Assembly: GCA_039720395.1 (NCBI GenBank)
Contig: CM077833.1
Coordinates: forward strand, 30,601,478 to 30,665,477
Origin: Liquidambar formosana
Taxonomy: Eukaryota > Streptophyta > Magnoliopsida > Saxifragales > Altingiaceae
Direction: 5' to 3'
Length of the DNA: 64,000 nucleotides
Of the stretch, positions 39,701 through 51,285 are shown in pieces. Below the pieces are notes generated by a model that was given only the letters and a program-made list of their open reading frames with translations, did not search any database and was not told the DNA's origin. The translations under genes were made by a program, and so were the position numbers. Numbering within the stretch: position 1 is the stretch's first letter; each line of letters begins with the position of its first letter.

Positions 39701-42700
39701 GTAATATTTTCTAATTTTTCACTTATAAGCATACATATTGGCGTTGTAGCCCGACAGCATCACATTTCCCCTCCAGTTGGGGAAGTTGAGGGATCTAGGG
39801 TTCCTGTCTAAGAGGGTGTGGTGGGAAGTCTAGCTTATGGGTGAGGCTTAGTGCTAGGTTGAAGTACCCAGATGTGAAAAAGGAAACACTTTAGACATAT
39901 GTGGTTGCCTAATGATTCAAAGATAGTATGGTCATTTGTGGAAGTAATGATGGCCATTTAGTGTTCAAAATATGATTATATGTAAATGGTGCTTGTATTT
40001 TTTGCATAGAGGACTCGGGCTGAAAGGTTTGGGCTTTTAATTTGGTAAAGGATATCTGGCCAAATGAAAGCACTGTAAGTAGAGAAAGAAGAATACCCTT
40101 TGTTTTATATTTGCAATATGATATCCATATTATTTATTCTTTAATTGTAATTTATCTTTCAAGGGAAGAAATTGTAGTGAAACAATAGTTATTTGGAGAA
40201 CTCCATTTGTAATATATATGCTTTGGAGGTCCTTGGTTTTTTCATTTACAACCATGTAATGTGAACTTTACCATTGTTTACTCCTTTTTTTAAGCAAACA
40301 AAACATATTTATGGATTAATTTCTTTTGTAAATGGTATTTACATCTTTGCTTCTGATTGTTCCACCATCATGTAGTATTTGAATTAACAGGTGATTTTTT
40401 TTAAAAAAAAATATATATTTGTAGGAGAGAGTCTCATGATGTTACAAAGTGAGCTGAAACAACAAAGAAGGCTTGTAAGGAGCTTGAAAAGGAAATCTCT
40501 TTGGTCTAGAAATCTGGGGGAGGTATATGATTATGAGCCACTTGTGACAATAGCTGAGAAGAAATCACATTTTTTAGAGACATTTCTGAAGAAATTAGTC
40601 CCCAAATTGCTTCTATCATTTGTTCGTGGAAGCAATTTTTCATTCAATTTATCTATCTCATTTCCAATGCATGGTTGATATTTCCTTGCACCTATGAAAT
40701 TGATGTTCTACACTTCTACTGCCTTTCTAATTTGAATGGCAGTTCTATGGATTCATTTGGCAGCCAATGTCAAATTTCTTTTAATAACACAGAGTGGAGA
40801 ACTTGTGGACATTATTCAGTATTGCTATCCATAGCACACCATAGAATGTTTGATATTGCAGTGAAGTCCACAATTATGATATTTTTATTCAATAATTTTT
40901 TTTTCTTATTGTAGATCGTGGAGAAGCTTGTTGACATTGTTACTTCTATCTATCAAGACATCTTGGAAGCATTTGGAGATGATGGTATGAGGCTCAACAT
41001 CTTTGGAAGTAATTAACCATCGAGTAACAGATGAATTTGTTGTATACTCTGTGTGTGTGTTTTTGCATCTAGTAATTATCATTTTTTTCCCCTTCTCCAT
41101 GCTCCAAAATAGTTAGGCTCATATGAGATCGTTGCATGTTTTCCTCTTTTTTAAAACAAGACGCCAGCAACCTTTTTCTATTTTGTTTTGGGTTTTTTCG
41201 GAAGCTTTTGACATGCTTGGTATCCATAGTCATTTGTATGTAAAAAGATAGAAATAATAAAGATAGACACGGTTGATCATGTAGAATTGCAATGAATAGT
41301 TGGAGATGCTCTTGGTGATAGTCATTTGGAGGTGGTGTTGTTGACTATAGTGATGGTGGTAGTAGTATGCATGCGGTGATGAGATGGTAAATGTGGTGGT
41401 GGTATGTCATCTGTAGGTGGTAATGGTAGGGGTATGGTGCTGGTGCTGACAGTGGTGGTGGTGGTGGTGTTGGTTGTTCTAGTGTGGTGATGGGGGTGGA
41501 AGGGTGACAGTTGCAGCGGCTGCAGTTTGGTAAAGTGGTTGGTGACAGTAGTGGTGGCTTGTTGGTGACCATGGATGTGGCGGCAATGGAGTGGGAGTGA
41601 GGTGAAGGTGGCTGTAGTGGTGGTTATCTTCAAATTTTTGTTTCATGTTGTGTATTTGTTTTCAGTCTTTTTTCTTTTCATTTTTTCCCCTCTTTTGTGT
41701 GTGTATGTAATAGTTCCCACTTTGGAATCTCCCTCACCCACAGGGTGAGGCTTTTGTTTTCCTGTTTTTTATTTTCTAAAAGCAGAAAAACAGGATATGG
41801 TCTAACTTGCTTATTTACCTAATCTAAAACATGCTTTGTCATCGCTTGCTTACATTATGATCATTAGACATTTTAAGAATTGTACTAGTTTTGCTAGATT
41901 TTCCCAAGAACTTCACTATTTTGCATTATTGAAGCTTGCATAGAGAACTTTTAATTGTATGTTGTGGTCTTTTGTAAGAATTAATCTAAAAATATTGCAT
42001 TCATTTTTCTAATGTTATTGGCTAGCTAAGAATCATAAGAACATACAGTGGGATTATTTCAGATATGTTATATTTTGATAATTCTGTTCTGCTTCTTGGT
42101 TTAAAATGTGTGATCCAATGGATGACTCTCTGGTCAATTTGTGGCAGGTATGACATTGGTTAAGGAGCCTAGTAACAAACCTCAAAGGCTGGGTGTAGCT
42201 GGTCTTGCATTACACTATGCGAACATAATCAATCAGATTGATAATGTTGTAAGTTTACAACTCAACTTCTTTTCTTGGGTGATGGTATGTTTTTATATGG
42301 TTGGTATATCGTTTTCATATCAATGTTGAATTTCAAATGCTAATTTAATTGTTATTAGGCATCTCGCCCAACTTGCCTTCCCCCTAATATGAGGGATACA
42401 TTATATCATGGGTTACCAGCCAGTGTCAAGACAGCTTTACGTTCTCAATTGCAAACAATTGAGTCGAAGGAAGAGGTATGCGATATGCAGTATCTAGAAT
42501 AGTTTAGTTCCATATAATGCATGCTTACATGGACATCATTCAAGTACCTTTACTTTGATTGTCAACTACATTATTTTTCTGCTTTTTGAAACTTGAAAGT
42601 CAGTATTTTCTTTTGTTGTATGTTGGTGTATGCATGAACATATGTGCATATAATATGACTTAAGTGCTTGTACATTGTGTTTTGATGCAGCTCACAGTTC

Positions 42701-43003
42701 CCCTGGTGAAAGCTGAAATGGAAAAAACTCTCCAGTGGCTTGTTCCGATAGCTGCAAATACAACCAAGTAGGTTCAATCAGCATGTTCATTGGATATTTC
42801 TCAACCTGGTTGCAGCAATTTTTTTTTTTTTTATTTTTTTTTTTGAAAATAAACAAAGGTTTTCCGAATGCTTTTTTTTGTTATTATATCTATCAATTCT
42901 ACCCCGTACTTACCCTTGCTTCTCTTCATTTTATGGCAATTTGAAACAGAGCACATCAAGGTTTTGGGTGGGTTGGAGAGTGGGCAAACTCTGGGTCAGT
43001 CAA

Positions 43004-43034
<31 letters not shown>

Positions 43035-43637
43035 CCCCCCCCCCCCCCCCTCTTAATTGAATGTCTCTGTTTTCAATTGAATGGACAAATGCATGCATCA
43101 GCTCACCATACTGAAGTGTAATAGTGTTTGTTATCGCATGACAGCAACGAGTTTGGCAAGAAGACGGCTGCACAAAGTAACCTGATTCGCCTCCAGACAT
43201 TGTATCATGCAGATAAGCAGAAGATAGACCTATACATCCTCGAACTAGTGACATGGCTTCACCATTTGATTAGCTTAGTAAGACATAGAGATCACATCTT
43301 CAAGCCTTTGCCCAATCGGTCTCCAACTAGTAAGGGACTGGTTTTTCAATCAAATTTGCAGCGACTCCCATCCTTAAACTATAATGCTAAGACCCATGGG
43401 GTTCAACTCTCTCAAGAAGAAAGAAATTTGGTGGAAGATGTGTGCCAGAGAAGGTTGTTTCCTGGATTAAGCAAAAGTCAGGAGTTTGTTGTGGCTAAAA
43501 ACAGGGGGACTAAAGTTTGGGCATTGAGCAGGAGCACTGGGAGTTCTCCAAGTAGGGAATTGAGCAAAACTTGGGATTTGGAGCATCCAAGGACTAATGT
43601 TTTTGATGTAGCGGATGGACTAAATACTACTTTTTGA
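36753..43637 (+). CDS. PSI1-like: PSK SIMULATOR-like protein (DUF3475 and DUF668), 12 exons, 615 aa
   Basis: Member of the plant PSI family, which in Arabidopsis is myristoylated, plasma-membrane or nucleus associated, and promotes growth in the phytosulfokine and brassinosteroid pathways. Exons: 36753-36995, 37890-38215, 38339-38431, 38524-38614, 39496-39589, 40425-40522, 40915-40984, 42148-42248, 42359-42475, 42691-42767, 42950-42994 and 43145-43637. Phases agree and the sum is 1848 nt. The start MGAVCSGG is an N-myristoylation motif. DUF3475 lies near residues 127-186 (AILAFEVANTIVKGANLLQ), then a charged helical part, then DUF668 near 348-440 (GLALHYANIINQID and RDTLYHGLPASVK). A GTG start four codons upstream of the ATG is ignored. 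Intron 7 contains a GGT-rich low-complexity stretch. Confidence 0.93.
39647..39682. repeat. Compound poly-T/poly-G tract
   Basis: T-rich run followed by about 20 G within an intron of the PSI-like gene. Confidence 0.9.
41321..41605. repeat. GGT/GTG-rich low-complexity stretch
   Basis: Imperfect ggt/gtg repeat over almost 300 bases in intron 7 of the PSI-like gene. It creates spurious Thr/His-rich open frames on the minus strand. Confidence 0.85.
43015..43050. repeat. (CT)n followed by poly-C
   Basis: About ten CT units run into about 17 C in the short intron between exons 11 and 12 of the PSI-like gene. Confidence 0.9.
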
Positions 43638-45505
43638 GAGCCATCTTGTTCAATTTCCATTCCATATAAATTTATGTTCTCATTCTAGTGCTTACATTTG
43701 AGTTTTATTTCTGTTGTATATACCCATATGTATGGTGATTTTTTATATATAAATAATAACATTGAAATTATTCTGCTATCCTTCTCACATTTTAGTAGCC
43801 GGTGGAGTGACCCCTGTTGCAAGAGATGGATGGTCAGTGGCTGTCCCGAAAGATTATTTTCAGTGGCTGTCCCGAAAGATTCAACTTATTGGATTATTGT
43901 AAGTTGCAACTTTCTTCAGATTGGCTTTTGTTTTGTCCCTTTGATAATGTAATTGCGTAATCGGGCAATTTTCAAGTTTACTTAAGTTCCTTAGGACAAA
44001 ATTTGGATGAAGGATAGAGATTTTAGAATTTTAGATGTTCAGGAATCTGCTTATAATGGCTTTATTGCACAAGAAGGAAGAAGAGGGATGTTCATTATTA
44101 TAATCATTCTAATAAGAATAATAATTATTATTATTATAAATGTACAATTCTAATATGGGCCATGGTTGAGTGGAGGACTTGCTAAGAAATCACAGATTAT
44201 GTAAAGCCATGTAGTAACTCTTGGGTTTATCTTTAATTTTTCTTAGAATTCTGAGTGTCTCCTGAGTTTTTAATTAAAATTATCAAAGGTACTGAGGCCT
44301 TGTATATTCTTGCTCTAGTCTTTCTCTTTGCATAATAACTATGATTATTATTATTATTATTACTTTGTCTGCAGAGAAGTCCTACACAATATCTCTATAT
44401 GTATAGACAGAGAGCCAAGACCAGTCACCCTATAAATTGCCTGCCTGTTGAATTTTCATATTCTTTTTCATTGTTGTCCTCTAAAGCTTTTTTTTCATTT
44501 CGACCCTATTTTAGTTCAGATCACGACTTGGTAGGAACTAGGAAAATTGCACCTGTTGAGGACTTGAGGCCGAAGAGCCTGCATGCTAAGGTTTAATCCT
44601 TCACCGTGAAGTGTCCATGAAAAGTATCAACAAAATTCCCAACTCGGTTGACTGTATGGTTTTTCGCTAATTCAGCAACATTCTAATAGTGAGGTTGAAA
44701 ATTATCTATAATTAGCTTTACATTCCAATACATGGATGCTGTTTTTGGAAAATTAATGGAGTTTGATTACCTGTATTTTCATTGTTATATATTGATGAAC
44801 AAACTCAATTAGTCAGCCTTGGTTGCGTGGACTAATTTCTTTACACCCTGTAGTGACAATGACTTATCGCCTGTTGACGGCCAGATTATAAGAATCTAGC
44901 CGAAAAGCAATATTACCACTAATGTTCTGTTAACGTATGAAATTAATAGGTGCTTAGTGAATTCGTTAGGCCAACTGCACTCTTATTAACTGCTTCCTTC
45001 TTTCGGTAAAGCCTATTAAGTAAGAATTAACTACTTCCATATTCTAATTGTTCTTGTACCCAAAATAGTAGTCTTCTAATATAAAATACAATCCATTGTA
45101 AAACGTGGGCGTTTCGATTGTCCATTCTTTCATTCCTGTTTCAATCATCCGGCATCTAATATTTACTTACTGAATGACAATCCATTGGCCCAGAGCATTT
45201 AAATAATTTTGTGGTAATGCCTTTCAATTTCACACCAGATCCTTCTCTCTTTTTTTAATTAAAAAAAAAAAAAAGGTGTGACCTCGTAACCTCGTACGGT
45301 CTAATGTTGTTTTCCGTGATTGGCTTTGGGTACCTTTTTTTTTTTTGGTTGTGTGTGTGTGTGTAAACAAGGCCATGATAATGTCCTAATCAAGCCAGTG
45401 GACCTGGTATCAAGAAATATGTTGATACTGTCAATTTCCATATTTAAACTCTCTCAACTGCTCCAAGTTCAATTTTAAAAAACCAGTTACACCGACTTCA
45501 TTCTC
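43638..45505. other. Spacer between the PSI-like and lectin-like genes
   Basis: Starts with the PSI 3' UTR. A 28-base direct repeat (cagtggctgtcccgaaagatt) lies at about 43833 and 43860. ATT microsatellites occur near 44125 and 44347. No other gene seen. Confidence 0.55.
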
Positions 45506-45513
45506 TATATAAT
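45506..45513 (+). promoter_or_regulatory. TATA box of the lectin-like gene
   Basis: TATATAAT lies 30 bases before the ATG at 45544, which would leave only a very short leader if transcription starts 25-35 bases downstream. Plausible, but unproven. Confidence 0.4.
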
Positions 45514-45543
45514 GCTTTCCTCAACATACGTGAATTCATAGCA

Positions 45544-46414
45544 ATGGAGTTCTTCAACACCCACAAAGCTTGCACCCTCCTCTCTCTTCTCATCCTCCTC
45601 TCATTTTACCTCTTTCCTTGCTATGCTCTGTCTCCGGCTGGAACAATCGAAAGAACCATAAAACAACAAATACTAGCAAGCCTCCCACCATCAACTAGCT
45701 CCTTCCAGCATGTTCCTCATTTCCCCATCGGGAAAATATGCCGCCTTTCTCCTCCGTAGTCAAACCTCAATGGGTGCAGGCGGCTTTGGGAATGACTTCT
45801 GTTACATCCAAGTCCAAGAATCCAAACAGAGTGTGTGGGAATCTGAATGTGCTCCAATAAGCAATGTCAACACTTGCACCTTACTATTTTCCGACGCGGG
45901 GCTCGAGATATTCGATGGGAGCCAGTCTGCGTGGGACACTGACGTTGACGGCGAGCATTTGCAGAAGTTAGAGTTGCTTGATGAAGGGGACATGCAGATA
46001 AGGGACGAGGAAGGTGAACTTGCATGGAAAGCAAGTGATAATCCGGCCGTCAATCAAAATTGCGGCTCCATTGGTGCTCCTGGACTGTCTACTGCTCTTC
46101 CTCCATTTGCTAGGCCTATTTCTCAAGAGAAGCAGCCTTTTGGACAGTCTTTGGATAACAATGAGCAACAGTCTCAAGTGGGTTACCAGCAGGTACCAGA
46201 GGTGGGTTATTCACAACAGAGCATGAACCTGCCTTTCTCAGGATTTAATCAGCCGTTTTCTTCTTTGAACCAACCTTCTGGGGTTAATAACCAGCAAGGC
46301 TTAGTGGACAATACTCCATTTGATAGTGGGGTTTCAAAGGAGAAGATATTCCATATGGGAGTTGCTTTGGTTTCTGTAATTGGTTTAATGGCTGCCTACG
46401 GGTTTTTTGTCTAG
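45544..46414 (+). pseudogene. Secreted B-lectin-like protein gene, frameshifted
   Basis: The first frame (45544-45759) begins with a clear signal peptide (MEFFNTHKACTLLSLLILLS, cleavage near ALS). The second frame, +1, is open from about 45677 to the TAG at 46412-46414. It carries SPSGKYAAFLLRSQ and the bulb-lectin-like block LFSDAGLEIFDGSQSAWDT with LLDEGDMQIRDEEGELAWKA, then a Gln/Pro-rich linker and a hydrophobic C-terminus (MGVALVSVIGLMAAYGFFV) suggesting GPI anchoring. The reading frame must shift between 45677 and 45759, so this is either a one-base mutation or a sequencing error. Without the shift it would be a single-exon cell-surface lectin-like protein of about 290 aa. The ligand is unknown; mannose is a family guess. 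Confidence 0.7.
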
Positions 46415-47304
46415 TATTATGTGCTGTGTGTAGTAGGGCCATAGATGACCAGCAAGTGTGTATAGCCTCTAAGAAGCTCAAACCCTCGTCTCTCTCTCTC
46501 TTCTTTGTTTCCTGTCCCTTTCTCTGTTTTGCGTGATTATTTCGAGTGCAATAAACAAAAATGTTGATGATTAGAGAGTCTTTTTATCTTATTGTCAAAA
46601 AAAATTCCAAAAAAATTACAGTTTTTTTTTTTACGATGTTTCGTTGTGATTTATTCCATCCATAACGTTTTATATTTCCGACATCCCAAAATAATATTTT
46701 ATTATTAGAAAGAATATTTTAATTTAACTAAAATTCTATTATTAAAAAAGAAAATTAAAAAATTAATTTAATTGACTCATGATAAAAAACTTCCTCAATG
46801 ACTGTTTAAGTCAAGACCAAAAAAATTGGGTGGTTTTTGGCCAAGTTTAGTTGGGACTGAGAATTGGGATCAGATTGGTATAAATGGGAGTGCCCAACTA
46901 GTCGTAACCAGGCTTGGGGCGGACACCCATCTCGCAATGTAATCGCAAGCGTTGACCACTCATCACATCCCGTTTGCTGCCTGAAGGATCATACCTGACA
47001 CCTGGGCCAATCGCTGCCTATTTATAGTGACGACTTCTACCCGCAACTCTCTTCTTTCATCGATGTGGGATTGTATTACATAACACAATAGCTAGTTTCT
47101 CTCAATGGGAACAAATATATATCAATGTTTGCAAAATTGCAGCCTTCGTCCTCTCCTTAATACCCCGAGTATCAATTTTTTTTATAAACTTTAATCCGCT
47201 TATATCATATTATTGGCAACAAACTATATAGTTAGCCCACTTAAGAAGAAGAAAAAAATGAAATCTGGCTGGTAAATATAGGTTGGGATTTATCAAAAAA
47301 ACAA
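46415..47304. other. Spacer between the lectin-like gene and the BRE pseudogene
   Basis: 3' UTR of the lectin-like gene followed by AT-rich DNA. 46850-47100 is less AT-rich but shows no recognisable gene or element ends. Confidence 0.5.
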
Positions 47305-47657
47305 AAAAATATAGGTTGGGATTGGATATCCAGCCCTTGGGTTGCTCTGTGAAGCCACGACATGACCCATCTTCATTTTGAGCACCCTAGACTTCCTACA
47401 CTCTTCCAATCTTCCACACTACCACTAGATAGATCGCCGGTAATTGCCGAATCAGCGGCACAAGTACTAGCCTAGATGTTCTATCTGCGGCGACCATGGC
47501 TGCCGATACTGTTCCTCCATTCATCGCCGCCCAGCTCAACCACCTCCTCACTCACTCTCTCCTAAAGGTAACATCCCGTAACCCTAGGGTTTCTCGGAAA
47601 CCAAACCCAGTATATATGTATTTGCAGCTGCAGTTCTGATTAGGATTTCGTTATCTA

Positions 47658-48004
47658 GATACCAATGGCGGAGCCAGGGCCTCTGGGGGCACGTGCCCCA
47701 ACTGGCCTCAAACAATTTTTTTTTAAATTATTTTTTGGGATAATTTACTATTTAAAATTATTTTTTGGGATAATTTACTACGGAGTATTTGATAACTACT
47801 TATCAACATAATCGTCAAAAGAAAAAAAAAAAAAAAGAGTTGATTTGTAATAAGTTGACACAAAAATCATTTTCTTGATATTACATTGAAAAATGATTAC
47901 TGAAAAGTAATTTTCTTTTAGAAAAAAATCTAGAGGTTTCGGTTCTCACTTTACAGAATCATACCACAGTGCCCATTGAAGAAAACTCTTAACTCCGCGC
48001 CCTG
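47658..48004. mobile_element. Insertion present only in the BRE pseudogene (347 bp)
   Basis: Intron 1 of the pseudogene matches the intact gene on both sides, but TATCTA is followed by 347 extra bases and then TATCTA again (47652-47657 and 48005-48010). The insert begins gataccaatggcggagccagg and ends ctccgcgccctg, with weak inverted similarity. A short A-rich and duplicated interior suggests a MITE. The empty site survives in the intact gene near 13610. Confidence 0.75.
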
Positions 48005-51000
48005 TATCTAATAAAAGAAACCCTAGATCTCCAAAATTTTCAATTTATTTATAGTTTAGATCGTTGAAGGACTCAAAGATTTGTTTTACACGTATGTTTA
48101 ATGTTTCAGGTTGATCAAATGTGGTCTGGTGGCAAGAATCACAATTTGCTTGATCTATTCACTTTGCTCATTCCTTTTTGTCTTGATTTTTTCAGTTGTT
48201 AGTAAGATTTTTCCTTTTTCCATCTGTTTGGCTGCTGAGAAATAAAAGTAAAACCAATGAGAATCAAACAACTCATCTTATAGCCTGTTTGTTTGTGCAC
48301 TCTAAGAACTAGTTTGAAAACGCATTTTCAAAAAACAGCAAGAAATTTGGAGGCCATGTTTTTTCAGCAATTTCACATTTCTAAAACAGAAGACAGTAAG
48401 GAACATTGTTTTTATGGTATCTGAGAAGTAAAAGGAAAACAAATGAGAATCAAACAATGAACTATTTCTAGTTCTAAGAAATGAGAAAACTGAATTATTC
48501 AAAATAGTCGTGTTAGCTGAACAGTCATTGTGCTCAGTTTTTGAGTCTTCTGTTTTATCGCTCCCATATAATGAAAATTATAAGATTCACATTTATCGTT
48601 TCATTTCTTTTTTTACACAATTTCTCAGCAACCAGCTCTGTTCTCTGTTTGTGTGTGTGTGTGTGTGTGTGTTTCTATTTTGGTTGTTTTTCGCATTTTG
48701 GTCAAATATGTTTGTTGATAGGTGAATTTGTTATAGGGTATGTTATATACAATGCACAGTATCCATTGGCTGCACCAGATATTATATTTGGACCCAATGA
48801 TGAAAATTTCCACCTATTTCACATTGCCGGAGAAGGAGAAGGGGATGCTAAGTCACCCAACAACAGCCTCTCTGAATGGAACAACAAAGACCCTTTGCGA
48901 CTTCTGTCTCTCATTCATGAACTGAGGTTGCCTTTTTCTGTTTATATTCTTTATTGGGTGGTATAAGAATTGTGTAATTCTGTGCTATCTGACTATTAAC
49001 TCGTTCTAAGGAAATTGTTATCTTTTTGTTTTGTAGGGAACACTACATGTCTTACTGGAGGAAGCGTGTTGGAGAAGTTGATGATGCTAAGTTGAAATTT
49101 GAATTTAGCACTATTGTATATAGGGAGATAATATTTTGACTCAATACTGTGTTTTATGCACATTCCTCGAAATTCATGAGAATAATAGGTTTTGATGGAC
49201 AAACTAGAAGATTGACATATTGAGCTCTAGATATTCAAGAATATGTTAGTGATGATATTAATGAGGTATTCTGATTTAACTGCCCCCCAGAGAGAGGGGG
49301 GGGGAGAGAAAAGGATGAAATTACCCTTTTTTGGTTATCGGAAGGAACAAGTATTAACACTTGCATATATGGTAGTTTAATTCCACTTTGATAATCTGAT
49401 CTCATTATATTATTGTATCTTTTTGTTCCATGTCATTTTTTTAATGGCTAAAATTTAAAAATCTTGATTGACTGGATCGAGTCCTTGTATGTTTTACAAG
49501 TTTACTCAAGCTAGATAACTAGTTATTTAATGTCCAAACTCTAAACCCTATTTGTATACAAACTATATTCTGACTGTTGGGTTGATCAAATAGATTGTTG
49601 TCCTAACTTTCATCATTGTGCTACAAGGAATTAAGATGTGTATGAGTTCTGGTGTTGAAAAGGTATTCATTCGAAAATGATTTTTCTAAATGATTTTTTG
49701 ACCTGATTAAGAGTGATTGTAACTTTTCTACGTAGTTTTGATTATATGCCTTCGAATTGTAGCGTAGTTGGAGGAGGTAAAATTTGCAGTGCCTATAATG
49801 GACTTGGATATAAATAAAATGGTTCTTGGGTGCCCCTGGAGACATCAGCAGAAGATATACTTACAAGTTAGATATCCTTTCTGCCTTCGTTATATCTTTC
49901 AATTTTATTCTCTATTTCTTTTAATTTTTCTTATTCTGCTTCTTGAATTGGTTCAAGTGAATACTGTGCTCAGTGCAGGTTATATTTCTGGTTGGCAGAA
50001 AATATTTATCTGCTCCTTCAGCACTACGTCTAAAATTAGCGTCTTCTTCTGAGTTAAAGGCTCTATTTTCCATTGAAGATGTCAATCTTCCTCAATGGTT
50101 TGATGGAATGTAAGTTATCCATACGAATCCATCGAAGTTATCCATAAGAATCTTCCTTCATGCAGCATGTATCCTGTTCCTTTTTCCACCAGTGTTGACA
50201 TGTGAGGCTTGATGTTTCTCTTATCTTTAAAGGTGCATGGCTGGGTATCTTCCTAACTTAGAAGCAACTCTTGAGGAACAGGTCAGCTATATTTTGTTTC
50301 ATTTTTAGCTGACAACATAACCATTCTTTCATCTGGTGATGCCTTTCAACCAATGTTTAGCACATCATTTGTGGGTTTCTTTGTTTTAAGGTCATGGAGG
50401 CAGTTTCTTTTATTGATGTTAGTAGGTGTTTGATTTAGGCATTAGCTCCTCTGTTTGGAAGGCCAGTAGAAGCTGATCCGGTAGGCATACTAAATGTTTC
50501 TGTATCTTCACAAATATTTGAACCAATAAGACTAATTGGCATGTTCTTGTTGCTTTACTTGCCAGATTTTCTGCAGAAAGGCAACATTTCTCGCTGCTTC
50601 TGGGGTGTTTACTTTTCTGGTATGTTTTCTTTTTAACTACTTCCTATTTAAATGAACAAAGAGTTTTCAATTCTATGCTAGTTAATATATCCATCATGCC
50701 ATGAATCATGTCAATTTGATGCCCAATTAAACTTCCAATACATCTTCCCCCCCACTCTCCATCTTCTCTATTGCATCTCATTTCACGAGTTTAATTGAAT
50801 AACAGTGGTAAAATTAGGCTTAGGATTTTGAAATATAGATGAGATACATTCTTATCAATTGGATAACAGTGGTGTTGTTTGGCCATGGATTCCTGGTGAC
50901 TTCCTAGTTCCGATAATGGCATCAAAAGTGTAATATCTAATGGTGGTGTGAAGTAGATTTTGGAACTGGGCATGAAGGCGGCTGCCGTCAATAGTGGTGG

Positions 51001-51071
51001 GCTGGTGATGGTGGCAAATTTTATTTTATTTTATTTTAAATTTTGGGTGGGGAAGTGGGGTTGGTTGGTTT

Positions 51072-51079
51072 GGGAGTTT

Positions 51080-51110
<31 letters not shown>

Positions 51111-51117
51111 GGGGGGA
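51072..51117. repeat. Compound poly-T/poly-G tract in the BRE pseudogene
   Basis: T-run followed by about 27 G; the allelic position in the intact gene is the C-run at 10676-10702. Confidence 0.9.
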
Positions 51118-51201
51118 GCGGGCTGCTACTGAAGTTTGAATTGCAGTCCATGTGTTTTGACACTAACGCATATACAAGGAGGGTGAATTGGGTGAAATTA
51201 T

Positions 51202-51285
51202 GGAAAGAGGGGGATTTGAACCCTTGGTGGACAAAAGCTTAGATAACCATTTCAATGTAAGGGGTCGACTACTTGGCCATCTCCC
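51202..51285 (-). pseudogene. tRNA-Ser-like pseudogene, counterpart of 10496-10581
   Basis: Same sequence in reverse orientation with several substitutions and one base lost near the acceptor stem (ctccc instead of ctctcc), so the cloverleaf is further degraded. Confidence 0.6.

Noticed and set aside
41322..41633. Thr/His/Pro-rich minus-strand open frames
   Set aside because: Produced by the GGT/GTG repeat inside an intron of the plus-strand PSI-like gene.
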